From Bacteroidota bacterium (GTDB taxonomy: Bacteria; Bacteroidota; Bacteroidia; Bacteroidales; UBA10428): a DNA stretch of 64,000 nt. Position numbers and translations under genes: made by a program. The notes below the pieces were generated by a model, which saw nothing but the letters and a program-made list of their open reading frames with translations, searched no databases and was not told where the DNA came from. Position 1 is the first letter of the stretch, and each line of letters starts with the position of its first letter. Shown here one piece after another: positions 29,990 through 39,342 of this stretch. The stretch spans positions 166,617 through 230,616 of the forward strand of contig JAEZZA010000032.1 of the NCBI GenBank assembly GCA_023442525.1. The letters are read 5' to 3'.

Positions 29990-31549
29990 ATGGATGTAAA
30001 AGGAAAGATATTCACGAAATTTTTAAAGCGGATTGAATCTTATACGGAGCAGCAGCAGAATGATGCCATTATAGAGAAGCAGCATCTTAAAGGCAAGATG
30101 ACTGCCCGTGAAAGAATAGACATGCTGTTTGATCCCGAATCGTTTGAAGAAATTGATGCATTTTCGATGCCGGCCCCATCTGAAGGTAATTTTGGAAAGA
30201 AGGTCAGTGCGTTTGGCGACGGTGTAATTACCGGATATGGAAAAATCAGCGGGCGTCTGGCTTTTGCTTATTCGCAGGACTTTAATGTAATGGGCGGATC
30301 GTTGGGATCGATACATGCATCCAAAATCGCTAAAATCCAGGATATGGCGCTTAAGATGGGCGCCCCGGTGATCGGTCTGATCGACTCGGGAGGAGCAAGA
30401 ATACAGGAAGGTGTTGCAAGTCTTGCCGGCTATGCTTCTATTTTCAGACGAAACGTTGAAGCATCAGGAGTAGTACCACAGATCTCCGTGATTATGGGAC
30501 CCGCTGCAGGCGGCGCAGTGTATTCACCGTCAATAACCGATTTCGTTTTCATGACGAATAAGACAAGCTATATGTTTGTTACCGGTCCCAATGTTGTTAA
30601 GGAAGTTCTTAATGAGGATGTTTCGTTCAATGATCTCGGAGGCGCTGAAGTTCACATGAAGAAAAGCGGTGTCGCGCATTTTGTCTATGAAGATGAAGAA
30701 AACACAATAAGAGGAGTACAGAAACTATTGTCGTATTTGCCTTCAAATAATCTGGAAAATCCACCCTATTTAGATAACTGTGATACGGATCTGCGGCTGG
30801 ACGAACGAATACGAGACATCATTCCCGATGATCCAAATAAACCTTATGACATTAAAGAGATCATTAACCTGATATCCGACCGGAATACTTTCTTTGAAAT
30901 TTCATCAGGATTTGCACAGAATATCGTAGTCGGATTTGCCCGATTAAGAGGTAAGACAATAGGTATACTTGCTAATCAGCCAAAAGTTCTTGCAGGTACT
31001 CTTGATATCAATTCTTCTGTAAAAGGTGCGCGTTTTATTCGCTTTTGCGATTCATTCAATATATCGATCCTTACACTTGAAGATGTGCCGGGATTTTTGC
31101 CCGGTGTTGACCAGGAACACAACGGGATCATCCGGCACGGAGCTAAATTATTGTATGCCTATGCCGATGCTACTGTCCCGAAAATTACAGTAATCTTGCG
31201 GAAATCTTACGGTGGTGCATATTGTGTTATGAACAGCAAGAACCTGGGAGGCGATTTTAACTTTGCCTGGCCCACTGCTGAAATTGCCGTCATGGGCCCC
31301 GAAGGCGCGGTATCCATACTCTACAGGAAGGAACTGATTGAATCGGGCGATCCGGCACGTCTGAAAAAGGAACTGACCGCCAGGTACAGAGATGAGATAG
31401 CAAATCCTTACGTGGCCGATGACAAGGGTTATATTGACGAAGTAATTGATCCGGTGCAGACCCGAAAGAAGCTTATAACAGCTTTTGCCGCACTTGAAAG
31501 CAAGCATGTCAACGTTCCATCGCGTAAACACGGTAATATTCCTCTTTAA
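29990..31549 (+). CDS. Acyl-CoA carboxylase carboxyltransferase (beta) subunit
   Basis: Carboxyltransferase of 519 residues that moves CO2 from carboxybiotin to an acyl-CoA, most likely propionyl-CoA (or acts in methylmalonyl-CoA decarboxylation). N-terminal KGKMTARERIDML is the family start; oxyanion-hole segments are IDSGGARIQEG near residue 127 and, in the C-terminal half, EDVPGFLPG and KSYGGAYCVM. Length matches PccB/MmdA. It is first of three consecutive genes giving a complete biotin-dependent enzyme; no membrane decarboxylase subunits are present, favouring a carboxylase. Confidence 0.9.
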   Translation: MDVKGKIFTKFLKRIESYTEQQQNDAIIEKQHLKGKMTARERIDMLFDPESFEEIDAFSMPAPSEGNFGKKVSAFGDGVITGYGKISGRLAFAYSQDFNVMGGSLGSIHASKIAKIQDMALKMGAPVIGLIDSGGARIQEGVASLAGYASIFRRNVEASGVVPQISVIMGPAAGGAVYSPSITDFVFMTNKTSYMFVTGPNVVKEVLNEDVSFNDLGGAEVHMKKSGVAHFVYEDEENTIRGVQKLLSYLPSNNLENPPYLDNCDTDLRLDERIRDIIPDDPNKPYDIKEIINLISDRNTFFEISSGFAQNIVVGFARLRGKTIGILANQPKVLAGTLDINSSVKGARFIRFCDSFNISILTLEDVPGFLPGVDQEHNGIIRHGAKLLYAYADATVPKITVILRKSYGGAYCVMNSKNLGGDFNFAWPTAEIAVMGPEGAVSILYRKELIESGDPARLKKELTARYRDEIANPYVADDKGYIDEVIDPVQTRKKLITAFAALESKHVNVPSRKHGNIPL

Positions 31550-31582
31550 GTTTTATTAATTCGATATATCAATATTCTTTTA

Positions 31583-33088
31583 ATGAAGATAAAAAGTCTG
31601 CTAATTGCGAACCGCGGGGAGATAGCTGTCAGAATAACAGACACTGCAAAAAAGCTGGGGATTAAAGTATATGGAATAAAAACCGCCAAGGAACCCAATG
31701 CACTTTATCTGAGAATGGTTGATGATGTAATTGATTTTTCGGAAAATTATGATGAAATCCCGGAGTTTCTTGATGTCGAGCGTATACTTAGTGCAGCCAA
31801 GAAGTTTAAAGTTGATGCCATACATCCCGGATACGGTTTTCTCTCCGAGAATCCATACTTTGCCCGTCGGTGTGAAGAGGAAAAGATAGTCTTCATCGGC
31901 CCTTCATCATCGGCTATATATAAGATGGGCAATAAAACCATTGCCAAACAGATAGCTCAGAAGTATAATATTCCCTTGTTACAGGGTAGCCAGGGTAATG
32001 TAAAAGACCCCAGGGAAGCAATAGAAATTGCTGAAACCATTGGATATCCGGTTATTCTGAAGGCTGCTGCCGGAGGAGGTGGAAGAGGAATGCGAATCGT
32101 AGACAATGTAGCCAATATGGAAAAGATGTTCAGAATGGCTGCGAACGAATCAGAAAAAGCCTTCAACGATGCATCGCTGTTTATTGAGAAATATGTGAGA
32201 AATCCAAGGCATATTGAATTTCAGATACTGGGTGACACACACGGCAACTACGTTCATCTTGGTGAAAGAGAATGTTCGGTACAACGAAAACATCAAAAAC
32301 TCATCGAAGAGTCACCCTCTCCGGCACTTGATGAACAGTTGCGTGAATTAATGGGAAATGCGGCTATACGAATGGCCCAGGCTGTTGAGTATTTCTCTGT
32401 TGGCACTGTGGAATTCCTGCTGGATGCCGACAGAAATTTCTTTTTCATGGAGATGAATACCCGCATACAGGTTGAACACCCTGTAACCGAAATGATATCG
32501 GGGATTGATCTTATTGAATGGCAGATCAGGGTGGCTGAGGGACAGAAACTCACGATGAAACAAAGTGATATTAAACTTCTGGGTTGGTCAATTGAATGCA
32601 GGATTAATGCTGAAGACGTTCAGGCGGGCTTTTCACCTAATCTTGGAATTATTGAGAAAGTTACCTTCCCAAAGGGCAAAAACATACGTGTTGATACGGG
32701 TATTACAGACTATTCTGTAGTTACTCCTTATTTCGATTCCATGGTGGCCAAATTGATTATTCATGCTGAAACCCGTGAAAAGGCAATATCACATAGTATT
32801 GCGGCACTGCGAAAAGTATGGATAAAGGGTATTAAAACAACAATTCCTTTCTGTCTGGCGGTATTACATAACAAGAAATTCCGAAACGGTGACTTCAATA
32901 CTTCATTCATCGAAAAGGAAATGGAAAAGCTCTATCACCAGGAGGAGGGAGATGAAATGCTGGCAGCCTATGTTGCCGCATTCGATTTCGCGGCTGAACT
33001 GGAGACAACCAAAACCGCCATGCCCGATTTTGAAAGAGGGAAATCAATTAGTCCCTGGGTATTAAACAAAAGGTTGAAGTCGATTTAA
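31583..33088 (+). CDS. Biotin carboxylase subunit of acyl-CoA carboxylase
   Basis: ATP-grasp enzyme of 501 residues that carboxylates biotin with bicarbonate and ATP. It starts LLIANRGEIAVRI, has HPGYGFLSEN, the glycine-rich loop KAAAGGGGRGMRIV near residue 163, MEMNTRIQVEHPVTE near 290 and the Arg in IECRINAED. It is about 50 residues longer than E. coli AccC, the extra part being a C-terminal tail after residue ~450 lacking the biotin domain, which is encoded by the next gene. 33 bases separate it from the beta subunit. Confidence 0.92.
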   Translation: MKIKSLLIANRGEIAVRITDTAKKLGIKVYGIKTAKEPNALYLRMVDDVIDFSENYDEIPEFLDVERILSAAKKFKVDAIHPGYGFLSENPYFARRCEEEKIVFIGPSSSAIYKMGNKTIAKQIAQKYNIPLLQGSQGNVKDPREAIEIAETIGYPVILKAAAGGGGRGMRIVDNVANMEKMFRMAANESEKAFNDASLFIEKYVRNPRHIEFQILGDTHGNYVHLGERECSVQRKHQKLIEESPSPALDEQLRELMGNAAIRMAQAVEYFSVGTVEFLLDADRNFFFMEMNTRIQVEHPVTEMISGIDLIEWQIRVAEGQKLTMKQSDIKLLGWSIECRINAEDVQAGFSPNLGIIEKVTFPKGKNIRVDTGITDYSVVTPYFDSMVAKLIIHAETREKAISHSIAALRKVWIKGIKTTIPFCLAVLHNKKFRNGDFNTSFIEKEMEKLYHQEEGDEMLAAYVAAFDFAAELETTKTAMPDFERGKSISPWVLNKRLKSI

Positions 33089-33097
33089 TCCGATTAC

Positions 33098-33628
33098 ATG
33101 AAATTACTTAAGAAGAAGAAGAAAGTCCCGGAATATATCGCGGTAACACCGTCGAATAAGAAATATGTGGTAAAAAACCCTTTCAGCGAGGATTTACGCA
33201 TCAACGGTCACAAGCAGGATATTAAAATATTTGAAGATGAAGGCTTCACGGTAATAGAATTCAATAATAAGCGATACCTCGCTGAAATTATCGAAAAGAA
33301 TCAGAACAAATATACCGTGCTGCTTAACGGGCTTTCGTACAATTTTACCATTGAATCGCCGATTTCATATAAGAGAAGGAAGTACCTTGAGAAATTCAAG
33401 GAGGAGAGCAAAACCGAAAATATTCCTGCTCCCATGCCCGGTAAAATAATTGAACTACTTGTTGAAGAAAACACAAAGGTATCCCAGGGAGAACCGATTC
33501 TTATTCTGGAAGCAATGAAAATGCAAAATGAAATAATTGCGGTTGTTTCGGGAAAAGTAAAGAAGATTTATGTAAAACCAGGTGATTCTGTTGGTAAGGA
33601 TGAGATTCTGATGGAAATTGAAAGGTAA
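33098..33628 (+). CDS. Biotin carboxyl carrier protein of acyl-CoA carboxylase
   Basis: Carrier of 176 residues. The C-terminal ~70 residues form the biotinyl domain with PAPMPGKI and the biotin site EAMKM, where Lys141 is the biotinylated residue. The N-terminal ~100 residues are charged and begin with a Lys-rich stretch, likely the part that binds the two enzyme subunits. It starts 9 bases after the biotin carboxylase stop and completes the three-gene unit. Confidence 0.9.
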   Translation: MKLLKKKKKVPEYIAVTPSNKKYVVKNPFSEDLRINGHKQDIKIFEDEGFTVIEFNNKRYLAEIIEKNQNKYTVLLNGLSYNFTIESPISYKRRKYLEKFKEESKTENIPAPMPGKIIELLVEENTKVSQGEPILILEAMKMQNEIIAVVSGKVKKIYVKPGDSVGKDEILMEIER

Positions 33629-33632
33629 GTGC

Positions 33633-33640
33633 TATTTTTG
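33633..33640 (+). promoter_or_regulatory. Internal promoter -7 box before the phosphorylase gene
   Basis: TATTTTTG matches TAnnTTTG exactly and lies 19 bases before the ATG at 33659, directly after the carrier-protein stop. It would allow the phosphorylase-epimerase pair to be expressed apart from the carboxylase. Confidence 0.4.
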
Positions 33641-33658
33641 AATAGTAATACTTATCTC

Positions 33659-34477
33659 ATGTCAGACAAAATAAACCAGGCAGTTACTTTCTTGAATTCC
33701 AGGGGAATTCAAAACCCTCATGCAGCCATAATATTAGGTACAGGTCTTGGAAAAATGGCCGACTCCATCAGGGTGATACAAAGTATCGATTATCGTGAAA
33801 TACCCCATTTCCCTGTATCAACTGTTGAATCACATTCAGGCAGACTTATTTTTGGTGAGCTTTCGGGCAAAAAGGTGATTGCACTTCAGGGAAGGTTTCA
33901 TTATTATGAAGGCTATAGTCTTCAGGAAGTGACGTTCCCTGTAAGGGTACTCAAATTACTGGGTATTAAATATTTGCTGATTTCCAATGCCGCAGGTTCC
34001 TTAAATCCTGATTTTAAAAAAGGATTACTGATGATGATTGACGATCACATCAATTTCCTTCCTGATAATCCCCTCAGAGGCAGAAATGATGACAGTATGG
34101 GACCAAGATTCCCGGATATGAGTTGTCCTTATTCGTCGGTACTGAACCGCAAAATGATGGAAATAGCACAAAGAGAGAAAATCGGTTTAAAAAAGGGAGT
34201 GTATGTGGCAGTTATGGGGCCCAATCTCGAAACCCGGGCAGAATACCGTATGTTCAGAAATTTTGCAGATGCTGTGGGTATGTCGACTGTTCCCGAGGTA
34301 ATTGTAGCAAATCACATGAGCCTGCCTTGTGCAGCTGTATCGGTACTAACCGACGAATGCGATCCCGAAAACCTTGTTCCTGCTAAAATCGAAGATATTA
34401 TTGCCATTGCCTCGATGGCTGAAGGAGACCTTGTTAAATTATTCTCTCTTATGATAGCTGAAACCGAATTATCATGA
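33659..34477 (+). CDS. Purine-nucleoside phosphorylase
   Basis: Phosphorolytic enzyme of purine salvage, 272 residues, trimeric PNP type. Motifs: phosphate-binding ILGTGLG near residue 23, V-E-S-H-S-G-R, ALQGRFHYYEGYS near 75, ISNAAGSLNP and MGPNLETRAEYRM near 185, with Glu and the C-terminal Asn (VANHMS) in the base pocket. The ATG at 33659 (MSDKINQAV) is preferred to an in-frame GTG in the promoter region. Its stop overlaps the next start by 4 bases (ATGA). Confidence 0.92.
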   Translation: MSDKINQAVTFLNSRGIQNPHAAIILGTGLGKMADSIRVIQSIDYREIPHFPVSTVESHSGRLIFGELSGKKVIALQGRFHYYEGYSLQEVTFPVRVLKLLGIKYLLISNAAGSLNPDFKKGLLMMIDDHINFLPDNPLRGRNDDSMGPRFPDMSCPYSSVLNRKMMEIAQREKIGLKKGVYVAVMGPNLETRAEYRMFRNFADAVGMSTVPEVIVANHMSLPCAAVSVLTDECDPENLVPAKIEDIIAIASMAEGDLVKLFSLMIAETELS

Positions 34478-35493
34478 TATTGGTAACAGGTGGAACGGGA
34501 TTTTTGGGCTCTCACGTTCTGCTCGAACTAATCAGGAAAGGATATTCGGTACGGGCAACATACAGAACTCCTGATCATAAAGAACATACACGGAGAATTT
34601 TCGGGTATTACCAATCAGGCGAAGATCTCTATTCAAATATAGAATGGATATCCTGTGACATTGAGGATTATTTTTCAGTTTATAATGCAATTGGCGATTG
34701 TTCGGTAGTATATCATGCCGCCGGCTTTGTATCGTTCAACGATAAGGATAAATACAGGTTAAACAGGCTGAATACTCTTGGAACTGCAAATGTTGTCAAT
34801 GCCTGCCTGGCACATGAAATCAAATGTTTATGCTATGTCAGTTCAATTGCAGCCCTGGGCGAGATCGCTCCCGGAGTAACCATATCGGAATCGGTTATAT
34901 GGAATCACGGGAAAAAGGCATCTGCCTATTCCAGTAGTAAGTTCCATGGTGAAATGGAGGTATGGCGCGGAATTAGCGAAGGTCTGAGTGCGGTTATAGT
35001 GAATCCGTCGGTAATAACAGGGCCCGGCATGTGGTTCGGTCCCGGCCGGAATTTATGGAATTCAATAAAAAAGGGTCTGAAGTATTATACTGAAGGTTCC
35101 ACCGGATATGTAGACGTAAGTGATGTGGCCAGGCTAATGATTTGGCTCGTTGAGAATGAAAAATACGGCGAACGATATATCATAAACTCGGATCATCTGA
35201 ATAACAAGGAGTTGCTGACACTTCTGTCTGACGGTTTCGGTAAGCCGGCTCCCGCTAAAAAAGTAACTCCGTTAATAGCAAGAATTGCACTTTTTGCCGA
35301 ATCGGTCAGAGCTTTAGTTACCGGAAGTGAGAAACGTATCAGCCGGCGAATGCTAAAAACCGCCAAAGCAAGCCTTAATTATTCAAATGATAAGATTGTA
35401 TCGCTGACAGGTTATCAGTTTTTACCCTTAGAATCTTCGATCCGGCGATCCGTTGAGGCTTTCAAATCAGAATTACAATTGAATGAAAAATAA
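34474..35493 (+). CDS. NAD-dependent epimerase/dehydratase family protein
   Basis: Extended short-chain dehydrogenase of 339 residues. Rossmann motif TGGTGFLGSH at residues ~5-14, Y-x3-K catalytic pair in YSSSKFHGE near 152, and a Ser in CYVSSIAALG. The sequence resembles the dihydroflavonol-reductase/3-beta-HSD-like branch rather than sugar-nucleotide epimerases. The substrate is unknown. It is translationally coupled to the phosphorylase by a 4-base overlap, though no functional link is apparent. Confidence 0.82.
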   Translation: MILVTGGTGFLGSHVLLELIRKGYSVRATYRTPDHKEHTRRIFGYYQSGEDLYSNIEWISCDIEDYFSVYNAIGDCSVVYHAAGFVSFNDKDKYRLNRLNTLGTANVVNACLAHEIKCLCYVSSIAALGEIAPGVTISESVIWNHGKKASAYSSSKFHGEMEVWRGISEGLSAVIVNPSVITGPGMWFGPGRNLWNSIKKGLKYYTEGSTGYVDVSDVARLMIWLVENEKYGERYIINSDHLNNKELLTLLSDGFGKPAPAKKVTPLIARIALFAESVRALVTGSEKRISRRMLKTAKASLNYSNDKIVSLTGYQFLPLESSIRRSVEAFKSELQLNEK

Positions 35494-35538
35494 TTGATTT
35501 TCTGGTGGTGACATTTTGGTGTTTTGTGGTATTAAACT

Positions 35539-36837
35539 ATGAAAACACAAAAATTAAATCCTATGAAAACCAAAACTATTTTTCTATTACTGGTACTATT
35601 TACAATCTTATCCTGTAATAAGGAAGAAGTCTCTTCCGATGTTTCACCGGGATTTCTAAAACTCAATGTAGGCCTTTTTATCAGTGTAAATGAATCTGAG
35701 AACAGGCTAAAATCGACAGCGGGTGTCGATGATTTCGTGGTAACTGTTTATAATAGTCTTGGAATACAGGTTAAACAGTTTGCCAGGGCATCTGAGGTAC
35801 CTGATGAAATTGAGCTTGAACCGGGTTCCTATTATGTCACGGCCCACTCAAATAACGACATACCCGCTGCTTTTAATAATCCATATTATTATGGTGAAAG
35901 TTCTGTATTTAGTATCACATCGGGTGCCCAGCAGAATGTTACTGTCAATTGCGAGCTGGCTAATACCGTGGTTACCATAATATACTCCGACCGGGTAAAG
36001 GCCAATTTCACTGATTACACAACAACTGTAAGCACTTCGGCAGGTTCGCTCGTTTTCACAAAAGATGAAACAAGAGCCGGATACTTCAGGACTTTACCTA
36101 TAAATATCTCGGTTCTGCTTAAGTGGCAAAAGGATGATGGAAGTACAGGGACAAAAACCCTGTCGGGGGCTATATCCGATCCCCAACCAAAAAGAAAATA
36201 CGAGATACACATCGATGCGGCATCTGCAGAAGGCTCGGCATTTCTTCAAATCAACCTGGATTCCCTTCCTGGTGCAACACAAATAGTTCAGATAAACGAA
36301 GGTCAAAGCCCGGTTCCGGGAACCATTTCCGAAGGTGCACTGATCATTTCCGAAATAATGTTCGATCCACTGTCACTTAATGACACCGAGGGAGAATGGT
36401 TTGAAATTTACAATACCACTTCATTTCCAATAGACCTTTATCACATTGTCATTTCAAAGAGTGCAACCAGTACCGACCGGCATGTTATCAATTCGCACAT
36501 AGAAATTGGACCTTCAGGATTTATTGTACTCTCCCGAACAGTCACTGCGGTTGAATCGCCCGATTATGTGTACGGAACCCCGGTCAACCTGAATAATACA
36601 AATTCTACACTCTCTTTACACAATTATGGAACCGATGGGACCGACGGAACACTAATATGTTCCATAAATTATACAGCCTCAGGATTCCCTTCAGCACAGG
36701 GAAGTTCGTTAAGCCTTTCTCCTGCCCTGATGAATTATACAGCAGCCACTGATGGTAAATCCTGGTGTCTTTCGGTTTCTACCTACAGTACAGGAGATAA
36801 AGGGACACCGGGAAAAGCCAACGATACCTGCCTTTAA
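35539..36837 (+). CDS. Lipoprotein with DUF4493 and lamin-tail domains
   Basis: Surface or periplasmic lipoprotein of 432 residues. The lipobox ends in TILSC (Cys26 from the first ATG; the second ATG at 35563 gives a more typical short signal peptide). Residues ~35-230 match DUF4493, a Bacteroidota family with a transthyretin-like beta-sandwich look (L-E-PGSY-x-V-x-AHS). Residues ~265-425 form a lamin-tail domain (IISEIMFDP...GEWFEIYNTT; GFIVLSR), found in secreted nucleases and adhesins. The combination is one I do not recognise as common. Function unknown; it precedes the polysaccharide block but points away from a clear role in it. Confidence 0.75.
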   Translation: MKTQKLNPMKTKTIFLLLVLFTILSCNKEEVSSDVSPGFLKLNVGLFISVNESENRLKSTAGVDDFVVTVYNSLGIQVKQFARASEVPDEIELEPGSYYVTAHSNNDIPAAFNNPYYYGESSVFSITSGAQQNVTVNCELANTVVTIIYSDRVKANFTDYTTTVSTSAGSLVFTKDETRAGYFRTLPINISVLLKWQKDDGSTGTKTLSGAISDPQPKRKYEIHIDAASAEGSAFLQINLDSLPGATQIVQINEGQSPVPGTISEGALIISEIMFDPLSLNDTEGEWFEIYNTTSFPIDLYHIVISKSATSTDRHVINSHIEIGPSGFIVLSRTVTAVESPDYVYGTPVNLNNTNSTLSLHNYGTDGTDGTLICSINYTASGFPSAQGSSLSLSPALMNYTAATDGKSWCLSVSTYSTGDKGTPGKANDTCL

Positions 36838-36844
36838 AACACCT

Positions 36845-36928
36845 AAAGCCCTCAATTGCCAAAACTCTCCTCAGACAGTATATACGTAAACCTGTTAGGT
36901 AAATTAGTCCTGGTAATGAGGGCTTTTT
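36845..36928 (+). terminator. Terminator-like inverted repeat after the lipoprotein gene
   Basis: AAAGCCCTCA (36845-36854) is exactly complementary to TGAGGGCTTT (36917-36926), followed by TT. The arms are 62 bases apart, larger than a normal terminator loop, so this may be a bigger folded RNA end. Confidence 0.4.
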
Positions 36929-36978
36929 AGATTCATTTAAAATTCAAAAGCCTCACGCTTAACGAGTGATCAATTGGT

Positions 36979-36986
36979 TATATTTG
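36979..36986 (+). promoter_or_regulatory. Promoter -7 box for the sugar transferase gene
   Basis: TATATTTG matches TAnnTTTG exactly, 25 bases before the ATG, with GCAG directly after. Confidence 0.55.
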
Positions 36987-37011
36987 CAGATACTAATTAT
37001 ACAGGGTTTAA

Positions 37012-38541
37012 ATGCAGAAGAATTTCCTGGCTGTATTTTCCAGTGATTTACTCATAGTTGCTGCATCTTTTTTTCTATGCATAGGTCTGAAACCCGGGGC
37101 AGACATCATGTATTTTAATGAATATGCTTCCTCATTTATATTATTTCTCTTTATCTGGATGCTGGGTTCATTCTCTCTGGACAAGTACAACATTAATACA
37201 ATTTGCAACTGGAGTCTTCTTTTTAAAAGGGTTATTCTTACCAATGTCCTGATATTTTTCGTAATAACCAGCATGATGTATGTTTTCCAGAGTTTTAATT
37301 ACTCGCGGTTTATAGTGCTGGGAACAGTGGGTGTAGCCACCATTCTGGAATTACTCACGGGTTCGTTCTACAGGATGTTCATTAACACAAAGATAAAGCT
37401 TGAGAATGCAACGGAGAGCTATACAAGGGGAAAAGCATTACCTGAATTGATCCGCGACGGTGCCACAATGGTGGCTCAACCGTCTCCCAGGTATGACTTC
37501 AGATTACGTGAAGAGTACCTTAAGAATGAAATAGGTGATGAAGCTTATGAATTCATTAAAAACTATGCAGCCATAGATTCTCTCAATACTCTGGTGGTCT
37601 CCACAACAACAACATTTAATATTGATGTGCAGATTCAAAGTCAGTTTGAATGCATAGTAAATTTGAAAAGGGTTAACGATTTCCGTTATATTAACAAGTA
37701 CTTTGAATCGGTTAATGCCAAGCTGCCCAGAGGGGGGATTTACATTGATTTTTTTGAAACCAAGAACTTAAGGAAAGCCAGGATACTTGAAAAGTATCCG
37801 ATTGGAATAAATTATATGTATTACACCCTTGATTTCATTGTAAAGAGGGTATTCCCAAAATTTGCTCTTACCAAGAAGCTCTATTTTCTATTAACACGCG
37901 GTGAGAACCGCGTACTTTCTAAGGCGGAAGGATTTGGCAGGTTGTATTCCTGTGGTTTTGAGATCCTTGATGAAAAAGTAATTAACAAGAATTTTTATTT
38001 TGTCGCGATTAAGGTAAAAGAGCCGCTGTTTCCGAAGAATCCGAGTTACGGTCCATTAATAGCTCTTGAACGAATTGGTAAAGGAGGCAAGATTATTAAA
38101 GTTTATAAAATGCGGACAATGCATCCGTTTGCTGAATATTTGCAGGATTATATCTATAAGAAGGGTGGGTTACAGGAAGGAGGAAAGTTTAAGAATGATT
38201 TCCGTGTAACGACACTTGGAAGACTTATGCGGACATTCTGGTTGGATGAATTGCCGATGCTGATCAATTTATTGAAAGGCGATCTTAAATTATTTGGGGT
38301 AAGGCCACTCAGCCGGCAATACTTCAGTCTATATACCATGGAATTGCAACGATTACGCATTTTGTCCAAACCCGGCCTGATTCCACCATTTTATGTAGAC
38401 TACCCTAAAACGCTCGATGAAATTATTGAATCGGAGCTCAAATACCTCAAAGCCTTTTACAGGCATCCTCTGAAAACCGACTGGGTTTACTTTTGGAAAG
38501 CAGTATTCAATATTGTTTTCAGACGGTATCGCAGCAAGTAA
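37012..38541 (+). CDS. Polyprenyl-phosphate sugar transferase family protein, atypical
   Basis: Membrane protein of 509 residues likely to start lipid-linked glycan assembly. Residues 1-125 hold about four transmembrane helices. Residues ~155-335 are a soluble region with SAM-methyltransferase-like secondary structure pattern (FGRLYSCGFEILDEKV...NFYFVAIKV). Residues ~340-509 carry the bacterial sugar-transferase signature: KVYKMRTM, D-F-RVTTLGRLMR, LDELPMLINLLKGD and GVRPLSRQY. The K-R-x-x-D membrane-hairpin motif that precedes this region in PglC/WbaP is not visible, so anchoring must differ. It is convergent with the Wza-like gene and 3 bases from its stop. Confidence 0.8.
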   Translation: MQKNFLAVFSSDLLIVAASFFLCIGLKPGADIMYFNEYASSFILFLFIWMLGSFSLDKYNINTICNWSLLFKRVILTNVLIFFVITSMMYVFQSFNYSRFIVLGTVGVATILELLTGSFYRMFINTKIKLENATESYTRGKALPELIRDGATMVAQPSPRYDFRLREEYLKNEIGDEAYEFIKNYAAIDSLNTLVVSTTTTFNIDVQIQSQFECIVNLKRVNDFRYINKYFESVNAKLPRGGIYIDFFETKNLRKARILEKYPIGINYMYYTLDFIVKRVFPKFALTKKLYFLLTRGENRVLSKAEGFGRLYSCGFEILDEKVINKNFYFVAIKVKEPLFPKNPSYGPLIALERIGKGGKIIKVYKMRTMHPFAEYLQDYIYKKGGLQEGGKFKNDFRVTTLGRLMRTFWLDELPMLINLLKGDLKLFGVRPLSRQYFSLYTMELQRLRILSKPGLIPPFYVDYPKTLDEIIESELKYLKAFYRHPLKTDWVYFWKAVFNIVFRRYRSK

Positions 38542-38544
38542 GTT

Positions 38545-39339
38545 CTATTGATATCTGATAAAGTTAATTATCAGAATCAGAGTGGAAATGGATGAAAAAA
38601 CCAGTGAGATCGCGGGCATATTCATTCGGAACGATTTGTTCCTGATAGGTTCCACGTAAACAATGTCGTTGGGCAGAAGAAAAAAACCGTCCGACGACAG
38701 GATGTTACTGTTTGTAAGGTCGAGCCTGAATGAGCGGGTTCCTTCCGGAGCAGGTCGAAGTACCAGTACCTGTTTTCTGTTTCCATAGTCGGTAATATCG
38801 CCGGCCAAGCTGATTGCCTCAAGCACGGTAAGTTGGTTGTTAAAATTATTATAAGTCCCGGGCCGGTGAACCTCACCGATCACGGAAATCTTGAAAGAGA
38901 TAAGTTTAACAATAACTGTGGCATCTTTGAGATATTTGTCTGCTCTGTCACGGATAGCAGAAATAGCCTCATCCATTGTCTTTCCCTCAACCTTAATCCT
39001 TCCCAGTACCGGAATTTCAATATTTCCCGAATCACTTACCGTATATCCGTTGATGAAAAGGCTGGTTTCGTTCTGGAACAGATTCTGCTGGTAAGTACCC
39101 ATTGTCTGGTTGATGAGTGCGCTCATTTCCGCATTGAGCGAATAAATTTTGACATACATGATGTCGCGTGTCTGTATCCGGTATTCGGGCCTGTGTTTGG
39201 GGTAATAACCTTCAACTGAGGCTGAATCAATGTTCTTCATATAAATCAGTTGTTTATGTGAAGTACATGATGCACCAATCACGACCAGTATAATGGCCGG
39301 CAGCAGGATATTAAACAATCTTTGAGTCAGCAAATACAT
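38545..39339 (-). CDS. Wza-type polysaccharide export lipoprotein
   Basis: Outer-membrane export channel subunit of 264 residues. Lipobox ends at Cys25 (VIGASC). Residues ~50-145 match the Poly_export domain (YRIQTRDIMYVKI...IEIPVLGRIKVEGKTMDEA), followed by an SLBB domain (ISVIGEVHRPGTYNN ... NDIVYVEP). A C-terminal hydrophobic segment at ~240-260 fits a membrane-spanning helix. It heads nothing downstream but is the last gene of the minus-strand run of sugar-nucleotide genes; the cognate Wzc-type kinase is encoded 11 kb away. Confidence 0.88.
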   Translation of the reverse strand: MYLLTQRLFNILLPAIILVVIGASCTSHKQLIYMKNIDSASVEGYYPKHRPEYRIQTRDIMYVKIYSLNAEMSALINQTMGTYQQNLFQNETSLFINGYTVSDSGNIEIPVLGRIKVEGKTMDEAISAIRDRADKYLKDATVIVKLISFKISVIGEVHRPGTYNNFNNQLTVLEAISLAGDITDYGNRKQVLVLRPAPEGTRSFRLDLTNSNILSSDGFFLLPNDIVYVEPIRNKSFRMNMPAISLVFSSISTLILIINFIRYQ

Positions 39340-39342
39340 ACT

